A stretch of DNA of 6,170 nt, taken from positions 1 to 6,170 of the forward strand of contig JAEWBD010000316.1 of the NCBI GenBank assembly GCA_023391315.1, written 5' to 3'. Below the pieces are notes generated by a model, which did no database searches, was not told the origin of the DNA, and was given only the letters and a program-made list of their open reading frames with translations. This document shows, in pieces, positions 1-6,170 of the stretch. Every line of letters begins with the position of its first letter. Position 1 is the stretch's first letter. The translations under genes were made by a program, and so were the position numbers. Source of the stretch: Bacteroidota bacterium (GTDB taxonomy: Bacteria; Bacteroidota; Bacteroidia; Chitinophagales; Chitinophagaceae).

Positions 1-1024
1 CTTATTAATAACCTTATGCCTGCTGGCTATTGTTAATGCACAAACTGAAAAGAAAGAGGTTGCCGGTAAGCCACTGCAACCGGTTGGCCTGGACAGCCGC
101 AAATTTATCGATCCCAAACGGCAGAACTGGAGCGGTACCGGGCCGAAGGCAGTGCGTGTGCTGCTGTGGTATCCTTCGTATGACAAAACCAGCAACGCAT
201 ACCTGGTAGGAAATGCTGACAACGTTCCCGTTATAAAAGGCGGGGCATTTGCAACAGGGCCGGAAAAATATCCGTTAATACTGTTGTCGCACGGATCAGG
301 GGGAACGGCAATGGACCTCGCCGCATGGGCTTTTTATCTCGCCGCCAGGGGATATATCGTTGCTGCCGTACAGCATAGGGGAGATTCAACAGAGGAAGCT
401 GAAACGGGTTTTCTTTCCCTGTCTGACCAGCAAATGTGGCAGCGGCCACAGGATGTTTCAGCAGTGCTTACTTCCCTCTTGGAAGATTCCTTGTTCGGCC
501 CACGTATTGATACAGCAAAAATTGCGGTTGCAGGATTTTCGCTGGGAGGCTACACGGCGATTGCAGTGGCCGGGGCAAGACTGAACCTGGAATCGCTTCA
601 GGCATCTTCTGATACAAAAAATTTGCCTCCACAGGTCAGAAATTCGGTAGAAAGATATATAGAACTGCTTGGGAAAAACGGCTTATTACAAGCATCGCTG
701 GCCCATTCAGGGGATAGTTATAAAGATCGCCGGATTAAGGGTGTATTTGCACTCGCCCCAGCGATCGGGCAGGGGTTTACAAAAGAGGGGTTAAGCGATA
801 TTGATGTGCCGGTGTATATTGTGGCTGGAGAAACAGACGTGGTGGCACCAAAAGCGTTGAACGCCGAACTATATGCTTCCGGTATAAAGGATGCCGTTCT
901 AACGATACTTCCCGGTGAAGCAGGACATATTACCCGGCCCGGCCCGGTGGCCGAACAAAATTGGCAAAAAGTGTATGACCTGTCTTATCATTTCTTTGAA
1001 GGGTTATGGTTGTCAAAAAGATAA
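1..1024 (+). CDS. Secreted alpha/beta hydrolase, PAF-acetylhydrolase / dienelactone-hydrolase-like (5' partial)
   Basis: The reading frame is open from base 2, so the true start lies just left of the window; 340 residues are visible. The GTG at 152 is internal. The first visible residues (LLITLCLLAIVNAQ) look like the end of a Sec signal peptide with cleavage after Ala-Gln, suggesting export. The text after it, around FIDPKRQNW and LLWYPS, resembles the N-terminal strand of PAF-acetylhydrolase-type and predicted dienelactone hydrolases. An oxyanion-type HGSGG lies near bases 287-301. The nucleophile elbow is GFSLGG with Ser at 539-541; likely triad partners are Asp (GETD, 836-838) and His (GEAGH, 926-928). 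The stretch between elbow and Asp is long and probably forms a lid. Family knowledge suggests hydrolysis of short esters or lipids; the substrate cannot be read from sequence. The catalytic fold is secure, the specific activity is not. Confidence 0.9.
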   Translation, partial: LLITLCLLAIVNAQTEKKEVAGKPLQPVGLDSRKFIDPKRQNWSGTGPKAVRVLLWYPSYDKTSNAYLVGNADNVPVIKGGAFATGPEKYPLILLSHGSGGTAMDLAAWAFYLAARGYIVAAVQHRGDSTEEAETGFLSLSDQQMWQRPQDVSAVLTSLLEDSLFGPRIDTAKIAVAGFSLGGYTAIAVAGARLNLESLQASSDTKNLPPQVRNSVERYIELLGKNGLLQASLAHSGDSYKDRRIKGVFALAPAIGQGFTKEGLSDIDVPVYIVAGETDVVAPKALNAELYASGIKDAVLTILPGEAGHITRPGPVAEQNWQKVYDLSYHFFEGLWLSKR

Positions 1025-1124
1025 ACCTATCTTTAAGCACAGCAGTTGCTGCTCCATTTTCTGGCCGATGCACTTAATAAAAGGTACTTTTTGAATAAAA
1101 ATTATCATTTTTAAAATAAAAAAC

Positions 1125-1577
1125 ATGGTAAAAAACAGGTTGCTAAGGATGGATAATGTTGGCATCGTTGTAGAATCGCTCGATAAGGCCATCCCTTTTT
1201 TTCTTGAAATAGGGTTGAAGCTTGAAGGGCGGGCTACCATTGAAGGTGAATGGGCCGGCCGGGTTACCGGGCTAAGTTCCCAGCGCGTAGAAATTGCTAT
1301 GATGGTGACCCCGGATGGACATAGCCGCCTTGAGCTTTCACAATTTTTTGCCCCGGCCATTGCTTCAGATCATCGTTCAGCCCCGGTAAACTCGCTCGGC
1401 TATCTTCGCGTAATGTTTGCTGTTGAGGACGTAGATGAATTGCTGTCCAGGCTCGCCGGCCATGGTGCACAACTGGTTGGTGAAGTAGTTCAGTACGAAA
1501 ACGCTTATCGTCTTTGCTATATCCGCAGTGCCGAAGGACTTCTTATCGGGCTGGCAGAACAACTTAACAGTAAATGA
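1125..1577 (+). CDS. VOC (glyoxalase/bleomycin-resistance fold) family protein
   Basis: A 150-residue protein with two beta-alpha-beta-beta-beta halves typical of the vicinal oxygen chelate superfamily. The first half starts at DNVGIVVESLDKAIPFF (residues 10-26) and ends at SRLELSQF (67-74); the second runs from LGYLRVMFAVEDVDELL (91-107) to GLLIGLAEQL (138-147). By eye-alignment only Glu70 remains of the four usual metal ligands: the other positions appear to be Asn11, Arg95 and Gly142. Metal-dependent glyoxalase or dioxygenase activity is therefore doubtful, and a binding or other role is possible. There is no signal peptide, so it is probably cytoplasmic. The ATG at 1125 follows a very A/T-rich leader with no Shine-Dalgarno, as is common in Bacteroidota. 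It lies 100 bp after the hydrolase gene, so co-transcription is uncertain. Its stop codon falls inside a 20-bp tandem duplication. The function is not known. Confidence 0.9.
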   Translation: MVKNRLLRMDNVGIVVESLDKAIPFFLEIGLKLEGRATIEGEWAGRVTGLSSQRVEIAMMVTPDGHSRLELSQFFAPAIASDHRSAPVNSLGYLRVMFAVEDVDELLSRLAGHGAQLVGEVVQYENAYRLCYIRSAEGLLIGLAEQLNSK

Positions 1578-1602
1578 TAGCTCTTAACAGTAAATGATAG
1601 CT
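1563..1602. repeat. Perfect 20-bp tandem duplication, two copies
   Basis: The unit CTTAACAGTAAATGATAGCT occurs at 1563-1582 and again, without mismatch, at 1583-1602. The first copy carries the last codons and the TGA stop (1575-1577) of the VOC gene; the second is wholly non-coding. It lies in the gap between convergent genes, so the duplication changes no protein. It probably arose by replication slippage and, being exact, may be recent. Confidence 0.95.
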
Positions 1603-1628
1603 GGATAAAGTTTGCCTCCTGGTTTTGA

Positions 1629-2948
1629 TCAATGAAAAACCGTTTCCAGTTCTTCAAGCGTTTTGCCCTTTGTTTCCTTTACTTTAAAATAAACAAAAAC
1701 AAAACCTATCAGGCATATTGCTGAATAGATATAGAATGTTTTATCGCCAAGTTTATCAAACAAAACCGGGAATGTAAATACAAGAATGAAATAGGCAGCC
1801 CACAAACTTAATACGGCAATAGATGTTGCCACGCCACGCACTTTATTAGGAAATATTTCCGATATGAGTACCCACGTTACCGGTGCTAAACTCATTGCAT
1901 ATACGCCAATGGATGATAATAAAAACCATGATACCGTTGTTGAACCTGCGGCTAACATGCGTACAACAACAATATATAAAATACATAAGCCTGCCGAGCC
2001 GATAAGCATTAAGGGTTTGCGGCCAAGTTTATCCACCAGTAACATAGCGAGTAGTGTAAAAACGAGGTTTACTATGCCGATGAAAACGGTTTGTAATAAT
2101 TGATTGTCCTGCGATACACCAATGCTTTGAAAGATGCGCGGTGTATAATTAAATACCACATTAATACCGCATAGCTGTTGAAAAACAGCAAGACCGATCC
2201 CAATCATTACAGCAGGTAAAACACCTTTCTTAAATGCAGCGGCATAACCTTGTTTTGAATTTCCGGTTAATGATGATTGAATGGATGTCAAAGTAGTTTC
2301 TGCAAAAACATTGTTACCAATCTTTCTTAAAACTTTTGCTGCTTCTTCTTTCCTTGAAACGTTTAAAAGCCATCGCGGGCTTTCAGGTAATGCCAAAGCA
2401 CCTATAAAAAATAATCCTGATGGAATTGTTCCGAGGCCAAACATCCAGCGCCATGCATCTTCGCCCATATTTCGTAAACTATAATTTACAATGTTGGTAA
2501 TCAGAATACCAATAACAATAGTAAGCTGATTGATGGCGACCATCCTGCCCCTTATATCTGCCGGAGCAATTTCCGCGATATACATAGGCGAAAGCATGGA
2601 TGCCATACCCACACCGATACCTGCCAAAAAACGTGATGCTATGAATATATCTTTATTAACCGAAAAGGCCATGCATAAAGATGATACAAAGAATAATGCC
2701 GCTGCAACGAGCAGGCCTTTTTTACGGCCTAATTTATCTGCAATATTGCCTGCTATTAAACAGCCAATAATAGCGCCCAGTGCGAGGCTGCCGGTTGCAA
2801 AACCTTCCCAGTAAGCATCTAAACCAAACTGCTGCTGCAGAAAAGGTAAAGCGCCTGCTATAACCGCAAAGTCAAACCCAAATAAATATCCTCCAAGCGC
2901 CGATATAAATGATATGCCGATTATATAAGTACTGTTATAATTTTTCAT
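1629..2948 (-). CDS. Sugar:H+ symporter, MFS sugar porter family (XylE/GLUT-like)
   Basis: A full-length 439-residue inner-membrane permease with about twelve membrane helices and a central cytoplasmic loop near residues 188-241. Sugar-porter signatures are all present: ADKLGRKK (70-77), RFLAGIGVGMASMLSPMYIAE (106-126), PESPRW (188-193), QQLCGIN (257-263), DKLGRK (306-311), PVTWVLISEIFP (356-367) and KETKGKTLEELE (424-435). Asp26 in helix 1 and Arg106 match the proton-coupling Asp27 and Arg133 of E. coli XylE, so proton symport is likely. Gln141, Gln257, Gln258, Asn263 and Trp359 match sugar-binding positions. Ile148 and Phe266 stand where XylE has Gln175 and Leu297, and Asn267 where XylE has Tyr298, so xylose specificity should not be assumed. 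It is probably the last gene of an operon with the two glycosidases upstream, importing the sugars they release. The start is the ATG at 2946-2948. The exact sugar is unknown. Confidence 0.95.
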   Translation of the reverse strand: MKNYNSTYIIGISFISALGGYLFGFDFAVIAGALPFLQQQFGLDAYWEGFATGSLALGAIIGCLIAGNIADKLGRKKGLLVAAALFFVSSLCMAFSVNKDIFIASRFLAGIGVGMASMLSPMYIAEIAPADIRGRMVAINQLTIVIGILITNIVNYSLRNMGEDAWRWMFGLGTIPSGLFFIGALALPESPRWLLNVSRKEEAAKVLRKIGNNVFAETTLTSIQSSLTGNSKQGYAAAFKKGVLPAVMIGIGLAVFQQLCGINVVFNYTPRIFQSIGVSQDNQLLQTVFIGIVNLVFTLLAMLLVDKLGRKPLMLIGSAGLCILYIVVVRMLAAGSTTVSWFLLSSIGVYAMSLAPVTWVLISEIFPNKVRGVATSIAVLSLWAAYFILVFTFPVLFDKLGDKTFYIYSAICLIGFVFVYFKVKETKGKTLEELETVFH

Positions 2949-2963
2949 TCGTGTAATTTTTGC

Positions 2964-3015
2964 TTTTTCAGCGGTCTCGCTGAACGCTTAGTGCGTGCCC
3001 TGCTTATCTGAAAAA
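2964..3015 (-). repeat. Structured intercistronic inverted-repeat element
   Basis: The 70-bp gap between the GH2 and permease genes contains nested symmetry. The outer arms TTTTTCAG (2964-2971) and CTGAAAAA (3008-3015) are perfect complements. Inside is a hairpin with a perfect 7-bp stem, TTCAGCG (2967-2973) and CGCTGAA (2978-2984), with a 4-base loop. A second 4-bp hairpin, ACGC (2984-2987) and GCGT (2993-2996), has a 5-base loop. The outer and inner pairings share bases, so they compete. In the transcribed minus strand the strong hairpin is followed by A-rich, not T-rich, sequence, so it is not a standard intrinsic terminator. It could be an mRNA-stabilising or processing element or a REP-like repeat. 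The symmetry is seen; the role is inferred. Confidence 0.6.
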
Positions 3016-3018
3016 TAT

Positions 3019-5880
3019 TTACATGGGCGTTTCAGTCGTCAAACTTTGAATCTTTTCAATACTTATCTGTTGTGTTGGATTGAATTTATCTGAAGCCATA
3101 TATTTTTCTAAACTATACAATAACTGCCTTGCTTCAGGCCGTTCTTCCATATTTGCTGTGAGGTCAATGCCTGAAACAATCAATTTGCCTTTTCCAGCTT
3201 TGCATTCAAATAATAAACCTAATGGCCTTGCCGTAAACCAGTCATCAATTACCCTTACAATAGGCTGAATGTGCTTTGCAACACTATCCAGCATAATGGC
3301 ATTGGAGTGGCTCGTGGCATCCCACCATTGATAATCTGAATAATATTCTGTTGGAAAATATTTTAAAGCCGGATGTTTTGGATTGCATAAAATACCAAGT
3401 GTATGCGGCGCCTGCCCATGCGTCCAGGCAGTATTCCAAAAAATGCTGGAAAAGCCAATGGGAATATCACCGCCTTTATTTTTTGCAAGTGTGCCCTGTT
3501 TTAAATTCAACAATACATTGCCGCCATTATTTAAAACCTGCAAAGCTTTTTCATCTAACGTTTGTGTTGTATAAACATTTTGCACTTCGGGTAATTGTTT
3601 GGGATATACAAAAATTTCCCAGGTGTTTTTATAATCATTTACACTCACTTCCACTGTTAATTGCTCAGCGGTTGTAACAGAAGACAGCGATGCTTTTATT
3701 TCGCCGATATTAATACCATTGCCGAAAACAATATCAGCAGCATTTAATATTCCATGAAACAAAACTTTTCCTTCTTTGTTTTTTATCAGCCAGCCTGCTT
3801 TACCATTTTTTATTTCTGCTTTGCCATAGTTGGCTATTTCAACCGGCGCTGAAATGGTTTCATCGTTGGTATATATCATTTTTGGAAACCTTACCAGCGG
3901 AACTACATTATTACAAAAACGGCTGTATTCTTTTCCATTGATGTAACCTTTATCGCCCCACATTGCATTTACTACACCAACCAATGCTGTCCCCTGTCCT
4001 GGAAAATCATTCAAACCCAATAACTGGAAACCACCGAAACCTTTGGTGCGTAAGGCCGCTTCAATATCGGCTTTGTAACAAAGCGCCTGTAATTTTCCTG
4101 AGGCCAGCAGAAACGAATCTTCTAAATGTTGCATGCCGTTTTCCTTCAAGAAATCTCTGAATATCTCAAAGTTTTTTGCTTTTAATACGCCGGTATATTT
4201 TTCTATTTCTTTAAAATCAGGATACACGCACCACTGTCCAATTTCATGGCTTACCGTTGGATGCTGCCATTTTGCAATTATGTTGTTCCAGTCATAAGAT
4301 GTGGATGGCGGCTGGCTGTTGATAATGCTTTTTAAACCTGCGCCCCAGGCCTGTATGCGCGGATCGGGTGTACTGTTATAATCATTTTCATCAATCACCG
4401 GCCAGCCACTTGCAGAAGTGTATAAATGCCGGTTATCTTTTTGTTTCCAGTATTGATCAAACTTTGTAAGATATTCTTTATGATGTTTGCCCGCCGGTTC
4501 ATTACCATACGTCATCATACAAAAGGAAGGATGGTTACCGAAGTTGTTTATAATGCGTTCGCTTTCGTTATAAATAAAAGTGTCAAGCGGTGCGCCTTCA
4601 CCAATAGTTGCGCCCTGATTTGCCCACGATGAGCATTCAACCTGTAAATAAAATCCTGCACTGTCGGCTGCATCAAAAGCCGCTTCCGGCGGGCACCAGG
4701 AATGAAAGCGGAGATGATTTAATCCGTAGGATTTAGCAACTGTGAATATATTTTTCCAGAAATCATTTTCTGTTGAAGGATAACCGGTAACGGGTGTAAC
4801 GGCACACTCCAAAGTACCGCGTAAAAATATGGGCCGGCCATTGATGATAAACTGTGTTTTATCTGTTACAAATTCCCGCATGCCGAAGGCAATATCTTTT
4901 TCATCACTTTCATTGCCCGATTGCAAACTGATATGCATGTTATATAAATCAGGATTGAATTCATCCCACAGCAAAGGCGCATTACCCATTGAATATGTAA
5001 TGCTGATGCTGCCAGTATTTTCTTTTAAATCTTTTTCAACCGATAAAACTTTTAATGTTTCCGCATTTTTATTGCCTGATGTTGCTTTTAAATTGATTTG
5101 TGCTTTTATCAACGCGTTATTATTCTTTTTATAATCAATTACAGCAGTGACCTGCTTTTTATGAATATCAGGAAAGAGTTTTACGTTTTCAATATGCAAT
5201 ACAGGTTGTTCTATCAGCATTAGTTTACCAACCATGCCATTCCAGTTGCTTTGCGTATGATCTGAAATACTGTGTGAATTTGAACCTACATTTACTTCAT
5301 GCACGCGGTTATCAACACAAATGGTAATGCGGTGTTTTCCCGGTGAAAGCAGTGCCGACAGGTCATATTCATGCGGAGCGCCAAGACTCATTTGTGAATT
5401 TGTTTTGCCGCCATCAACCCAAACCGTGGTTTTCCAATGGCATCTCTCTAAAAACAATGTTATATGTTTTTTATTCCATGATGCAGGGATGGTTACTTCT
5501 TTCTGATACCATGCTGCACCTTTATAATACTTTGTTGGCTGCAGCCAAAAAGGAATTTTGAAATTGCCTGGTTCCCGGTATTTTGCATATTCCGGGTTTT
5601 TAAAAAAAGAAGAATCAACAATATCACCGGTCCAGTGTGTATTTATGGAAATATCGCTGCCAATATTGTTGGTGGTTAAAGAACCCGGCAGCACAATTTT
5701 ATCAGCCAGGTTTTTATTGAACCATTCTTCTTTTTCCCCGGCATCGGTACTGTCTAATTTAAAATACCATGTTCCCTTAAGGTCAATAACATTACCAGTT
5801 GACTGTTGCGCCAATACTGAATAAGAAGCTATCAGTTGAATGGCAATAAATAACGGTAAATACTTTTTAATAAACAGCAT
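3019..5880 (-). CDS. Exported glycoside hydrolase family 2 enzyme (beta-galactosidase-like)
   Basis: A 953-residue GH2 enzyme. An N-terminal signal peptide (LPLFIAIQLIASYSVLAQQ, cleavage likely after Ala24) indicates export to the periplasm or beyond. A jelly-roll sugar-binding domain follows (about 30-225, with GTWYF and AWYQKEVTIP), then an Ig-like domain (about 226-340) and a TIM barrel (about 341-660). The barrel carries TYGNEP with acid/base Glu461 and SHEIGQW with the likely nucleophile Glu546. Upstream RFHSWCPPEAAFDAAD fits the barrel of a GH2 branch common in Bacteroidota. A beta-rich stretch (about 661-760) and an extra C-terminal domain (about 761-935) follow; the latter resembles a glutamine-amidotransferase-like fold. 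Retaining exo-acting hydrolysis is expected from the family. GH2 includes galactosidases, glucuronidases, mannosidases and others, so the sugar is not decided by this sequence. The gene lies between a GH36-like gene and a sugar permease. The start ATG at 5878-5880 is set by the signal peptide. Confidence 0.93.
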   Translation of the reverse strand: MLFIKKYLPLFIAIQLIASYSVLAQQSTGNVIDLKGTWYFKLDSTDAGEKEEWFNKNLADKIVLPGSLTTNNIGSDISINTHWTGDIVDSSFFKNPEYAKYREPGNFKIPFWLQPTKYYKGAAWYQKEVTIPASWNKKHITLFLERCHWKTTVWVDGGKTNSQMSLGAPHEYDLSALLSPGKHRITICVDNRVHEVNVGSNSHSISDHTQSNWNGMVGKLMLIEQPVLHIENVKLFPDIHKKQVTAVIDYKKNNNALIKAQINLKATSGNKNAETLKVLSVEKDLKENTGSISITYSMGNAPLLWDEFNPDLYNMHISLQSGNESDEKDIAFGMREFVTDKTQFIINGRPIFLRGTLECAVTPVTGYPSTENDFWKNIFTVAKSYGLNHLRFHSWCPPEAAFDAADSAGFYLQVECSSWANQGATIGEGAPLDTFIYNESERIINNFGNHPSFCMMTYGNEPAGKHHKEYLTKFDQYWKQKDNRHLYTSASGWPVIDENDYNSTPDPRIQAWGAGLKSIINSQPPSTSYDWNNIIAKWQHPTVSHEIGQWCVYPDFKEIEKYTGVLKAKNFEIFRDFLKENGMQHLEDSFLLASGKLQALCYKADIEAALRTKGFGGFQLLGLNDFPGQGTALVGVVNAMWGDKGYINGKEYSRFCNNVVPLVRFPKMIYTNDETISAPVEIANYGKAEIKNGKAGWLIKNKEGKVLFHGILNAADIVFGNGINIGEIKASLSSVTTAEQLTVEVSVNDYKNTWEIFVYPKQLPEVQNVYTTQTLDEKALQVLNNGGNVLLNLKQGTLAKNKGGDIPIGFSSIFWNTAWTHGQAPHTLGILCNPKHPALKYFPTEYYSDYQWWDATSHSNAIMLDSVAKHIQPIVRVIDDWFTARPLGLLFECKAGKGKLIVSGIDLTANMEERPEARQLLYSLEKYMASDKFNPTQQISIEKIQSLTTETPM

Positions 5881-5882
5881 GC

Positions 5883-5892
5883 AAAACGTTTT
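5883..5892. repeat. 10-bp palindrome directly upstream of the GH2 start
   Basis: AAAACGTTTT is a perfect palindrome ending two bases before the GH2 start codon (minus-strand gene), where a ribosome-binding region would sit. A second palindrome, TTAATTAA, lies at 5898-5905. Such A/T-rich palindromes can occur by chance. No Shine-Dalgarno sequence is present in this 65-bp gap. An operator role is only a possibility. Confidence 0.3.
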
Positions 5893-5945
5893 ATTGGTTA
5901 ATTAATCCTAAAGTATAAATAGTACCTGGCGCTATATGCTTTTGG

Positions 5946-6170
5946 CTACTTGTTTACTTCCTGCACATCAAGGATCAAACTTTTATAAGCACCTTTCAGC
6001 GGCCAGGCAATACCGATGCTCATTAAAAAATCTCCTTTATAAACCTGGTTATCCAATTGTGGTATTTTATAAAAGGCTTCTGCGTTCAGGCCCTGTAATT
6101 TTAAAGATTGATCAGCGCTTGTTCCAGCTATACTTCCATCCAGGTATTCTGCCATGTTATAGCAAAATAC
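5946..6170 (-). CDS. Probable GH36 alpha-galactosidase, C-terminal end only (5' partial)
   Basis: The minus-strand frame is open to the right edge of the window, giving 74 visible codons before the TAG stop at 5946-5948. The Met codon at 6153-6155 is internal, because VFCYN precedes it in frame. The visible text (LKLQGLNAEAFYKI, then a variable stretch, then YKGDFLMSIGIAWPL and a final beta-strand SLILDVQEV) resembles the C-terminal beta-sandwich of bacterial GH36 alpha-galactosidases, where a line like LKLQGLDP...YRV...Y.G.YLM..G is usual. The catalytic barrel is outside the window, so activity cannot be confirmed. Family knowledge predicts removal of terminal alpha-galactose from oligosaccharides. 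It lies 65 bp upstream of the GH2 gene on the same strand, so it is likely in the same operon. Another clan-related glycosidase remains possible. Confidence 0.7.
   Translation of the reverse strand, partial: VFCYNMAEYLDGSIAGTSADQSLKLQGLNAEAFYKIPQLDNQVYKGDFLMSIGIAWPLKGAYKSLILDVQEVNK

Noticed and set aside
152..154. GTG as the start of the first hydrolase gene
   Set aside because: The same frame stays open upstream to the window edge and encodes a signal peptide end and a conserved family N-terminal strand, so this codon is internal.
1041..1060. Possible intrinsic terminator after the hydrolase gene (AGCAG / CTGCT with a 3-base loop, then CCATTTT)
   Set aside because: The stem has only five pairs, the T-run is short and is separated from the stem; too weak to call.
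1085..1124. A/T-rich leader of the VOC gene with TTTG at 1090-1093 and a 6-bp A/T stem at 1097-1112, possible Bacteroidota promoter
   Set aside because: No good TAnnTTTG element is found at the expected distance from the TTTG, so a promoter call is not supported.
1013..1360. 115-codon open frame on the minus strand, opposite the VOC gene and its leader
   Set aside because: It lies antisense to a well-supported VOC gene and runs into the end of the hydrolase gene; its translation shows no recognisable domain.
1621..1641. GGTTTT / AAAACC inverted repeat at the convergent junction, possible two-way terminator
   Set aside because: Only two G-C pairs, a 9-base loop, and it overlaps the permease stop codon; stability would be low.
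3351..3677. 108-codon open frame on the plus strand inside the GH2 region
   Set aside because: It is antisense to the C-terminal part of the GH2 gene, whose domain content is continuous there; the translation is rich in Cys and His with no family resemblance.

Overview
The window looks like chromosomal DNA of a Bacteroidota species, most likely a soil or plant-associated Chitinophagaceae or Sphingobacteriia-type bacterium. This rests on the protein families, signal peptides ending in Ala-Gln, A/T-rich start regions without Shine-Dalgarno motifs, and moderate GC. The genus is inference from family resemblance; no rRNA or marker gene is present.

Layout. Two genes on the plus strand occupy the left quarter: a secreted alpha/beta hydrolase of the PAF-acetylhydrolase / dienelactone-hydrolase type (1-1024, cut at its 5' end by the window edge) and a small VOC-fold protein (1125-1577). 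They converge on a minus-strand cluster that fills the rest. In transcription order this cluster is the last 74 codons of a probable GH36 alpha-galactosidase (5946-6170, cut by the window edge), a 953-residue exported GH2 glycoside hydrolase (3019-5880), and a 439-residue sugar-porter MFS permease (1629-2948). The intergenic gaps are 65 and 70 bp, so the three genes are probably one operon.

How the genes work together. The minus-strand genes form a coherent glycan-use unit. Exported glycosidases would release monosaccharides in the periplasm or outside the cell, and the permease would carry them across the inner membrane, probably with protons because the XylE-type membrane Asp is kept. No SusC/SusD pair is visible, so substrates may be small oligosaccharides or glycosides, or the importer may lie outside the window. 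The two plus-strand genes have no evident link to sugar use.

Non-coding signals. There is an exact 20-bp tandem duplication across the stop codon of the VOC gene (1563-1602). The gap between the GH2 and permease genes holds a compact nested inverted-repeat element (2964-3015). A perfect 10-bp palindrome sits just before the GH2 start codon. GC appears to drop from the plus-strand genes to the minus-strand cluster. No tRNA, rRNA, CRISPR array or insertion sequence was found. I do not see a clear new multi-gene system; the best leads are the intercistronic element, the GH2 enzyme with its extra C-terminal domain, and the VOC protein lacking most metal ligands.
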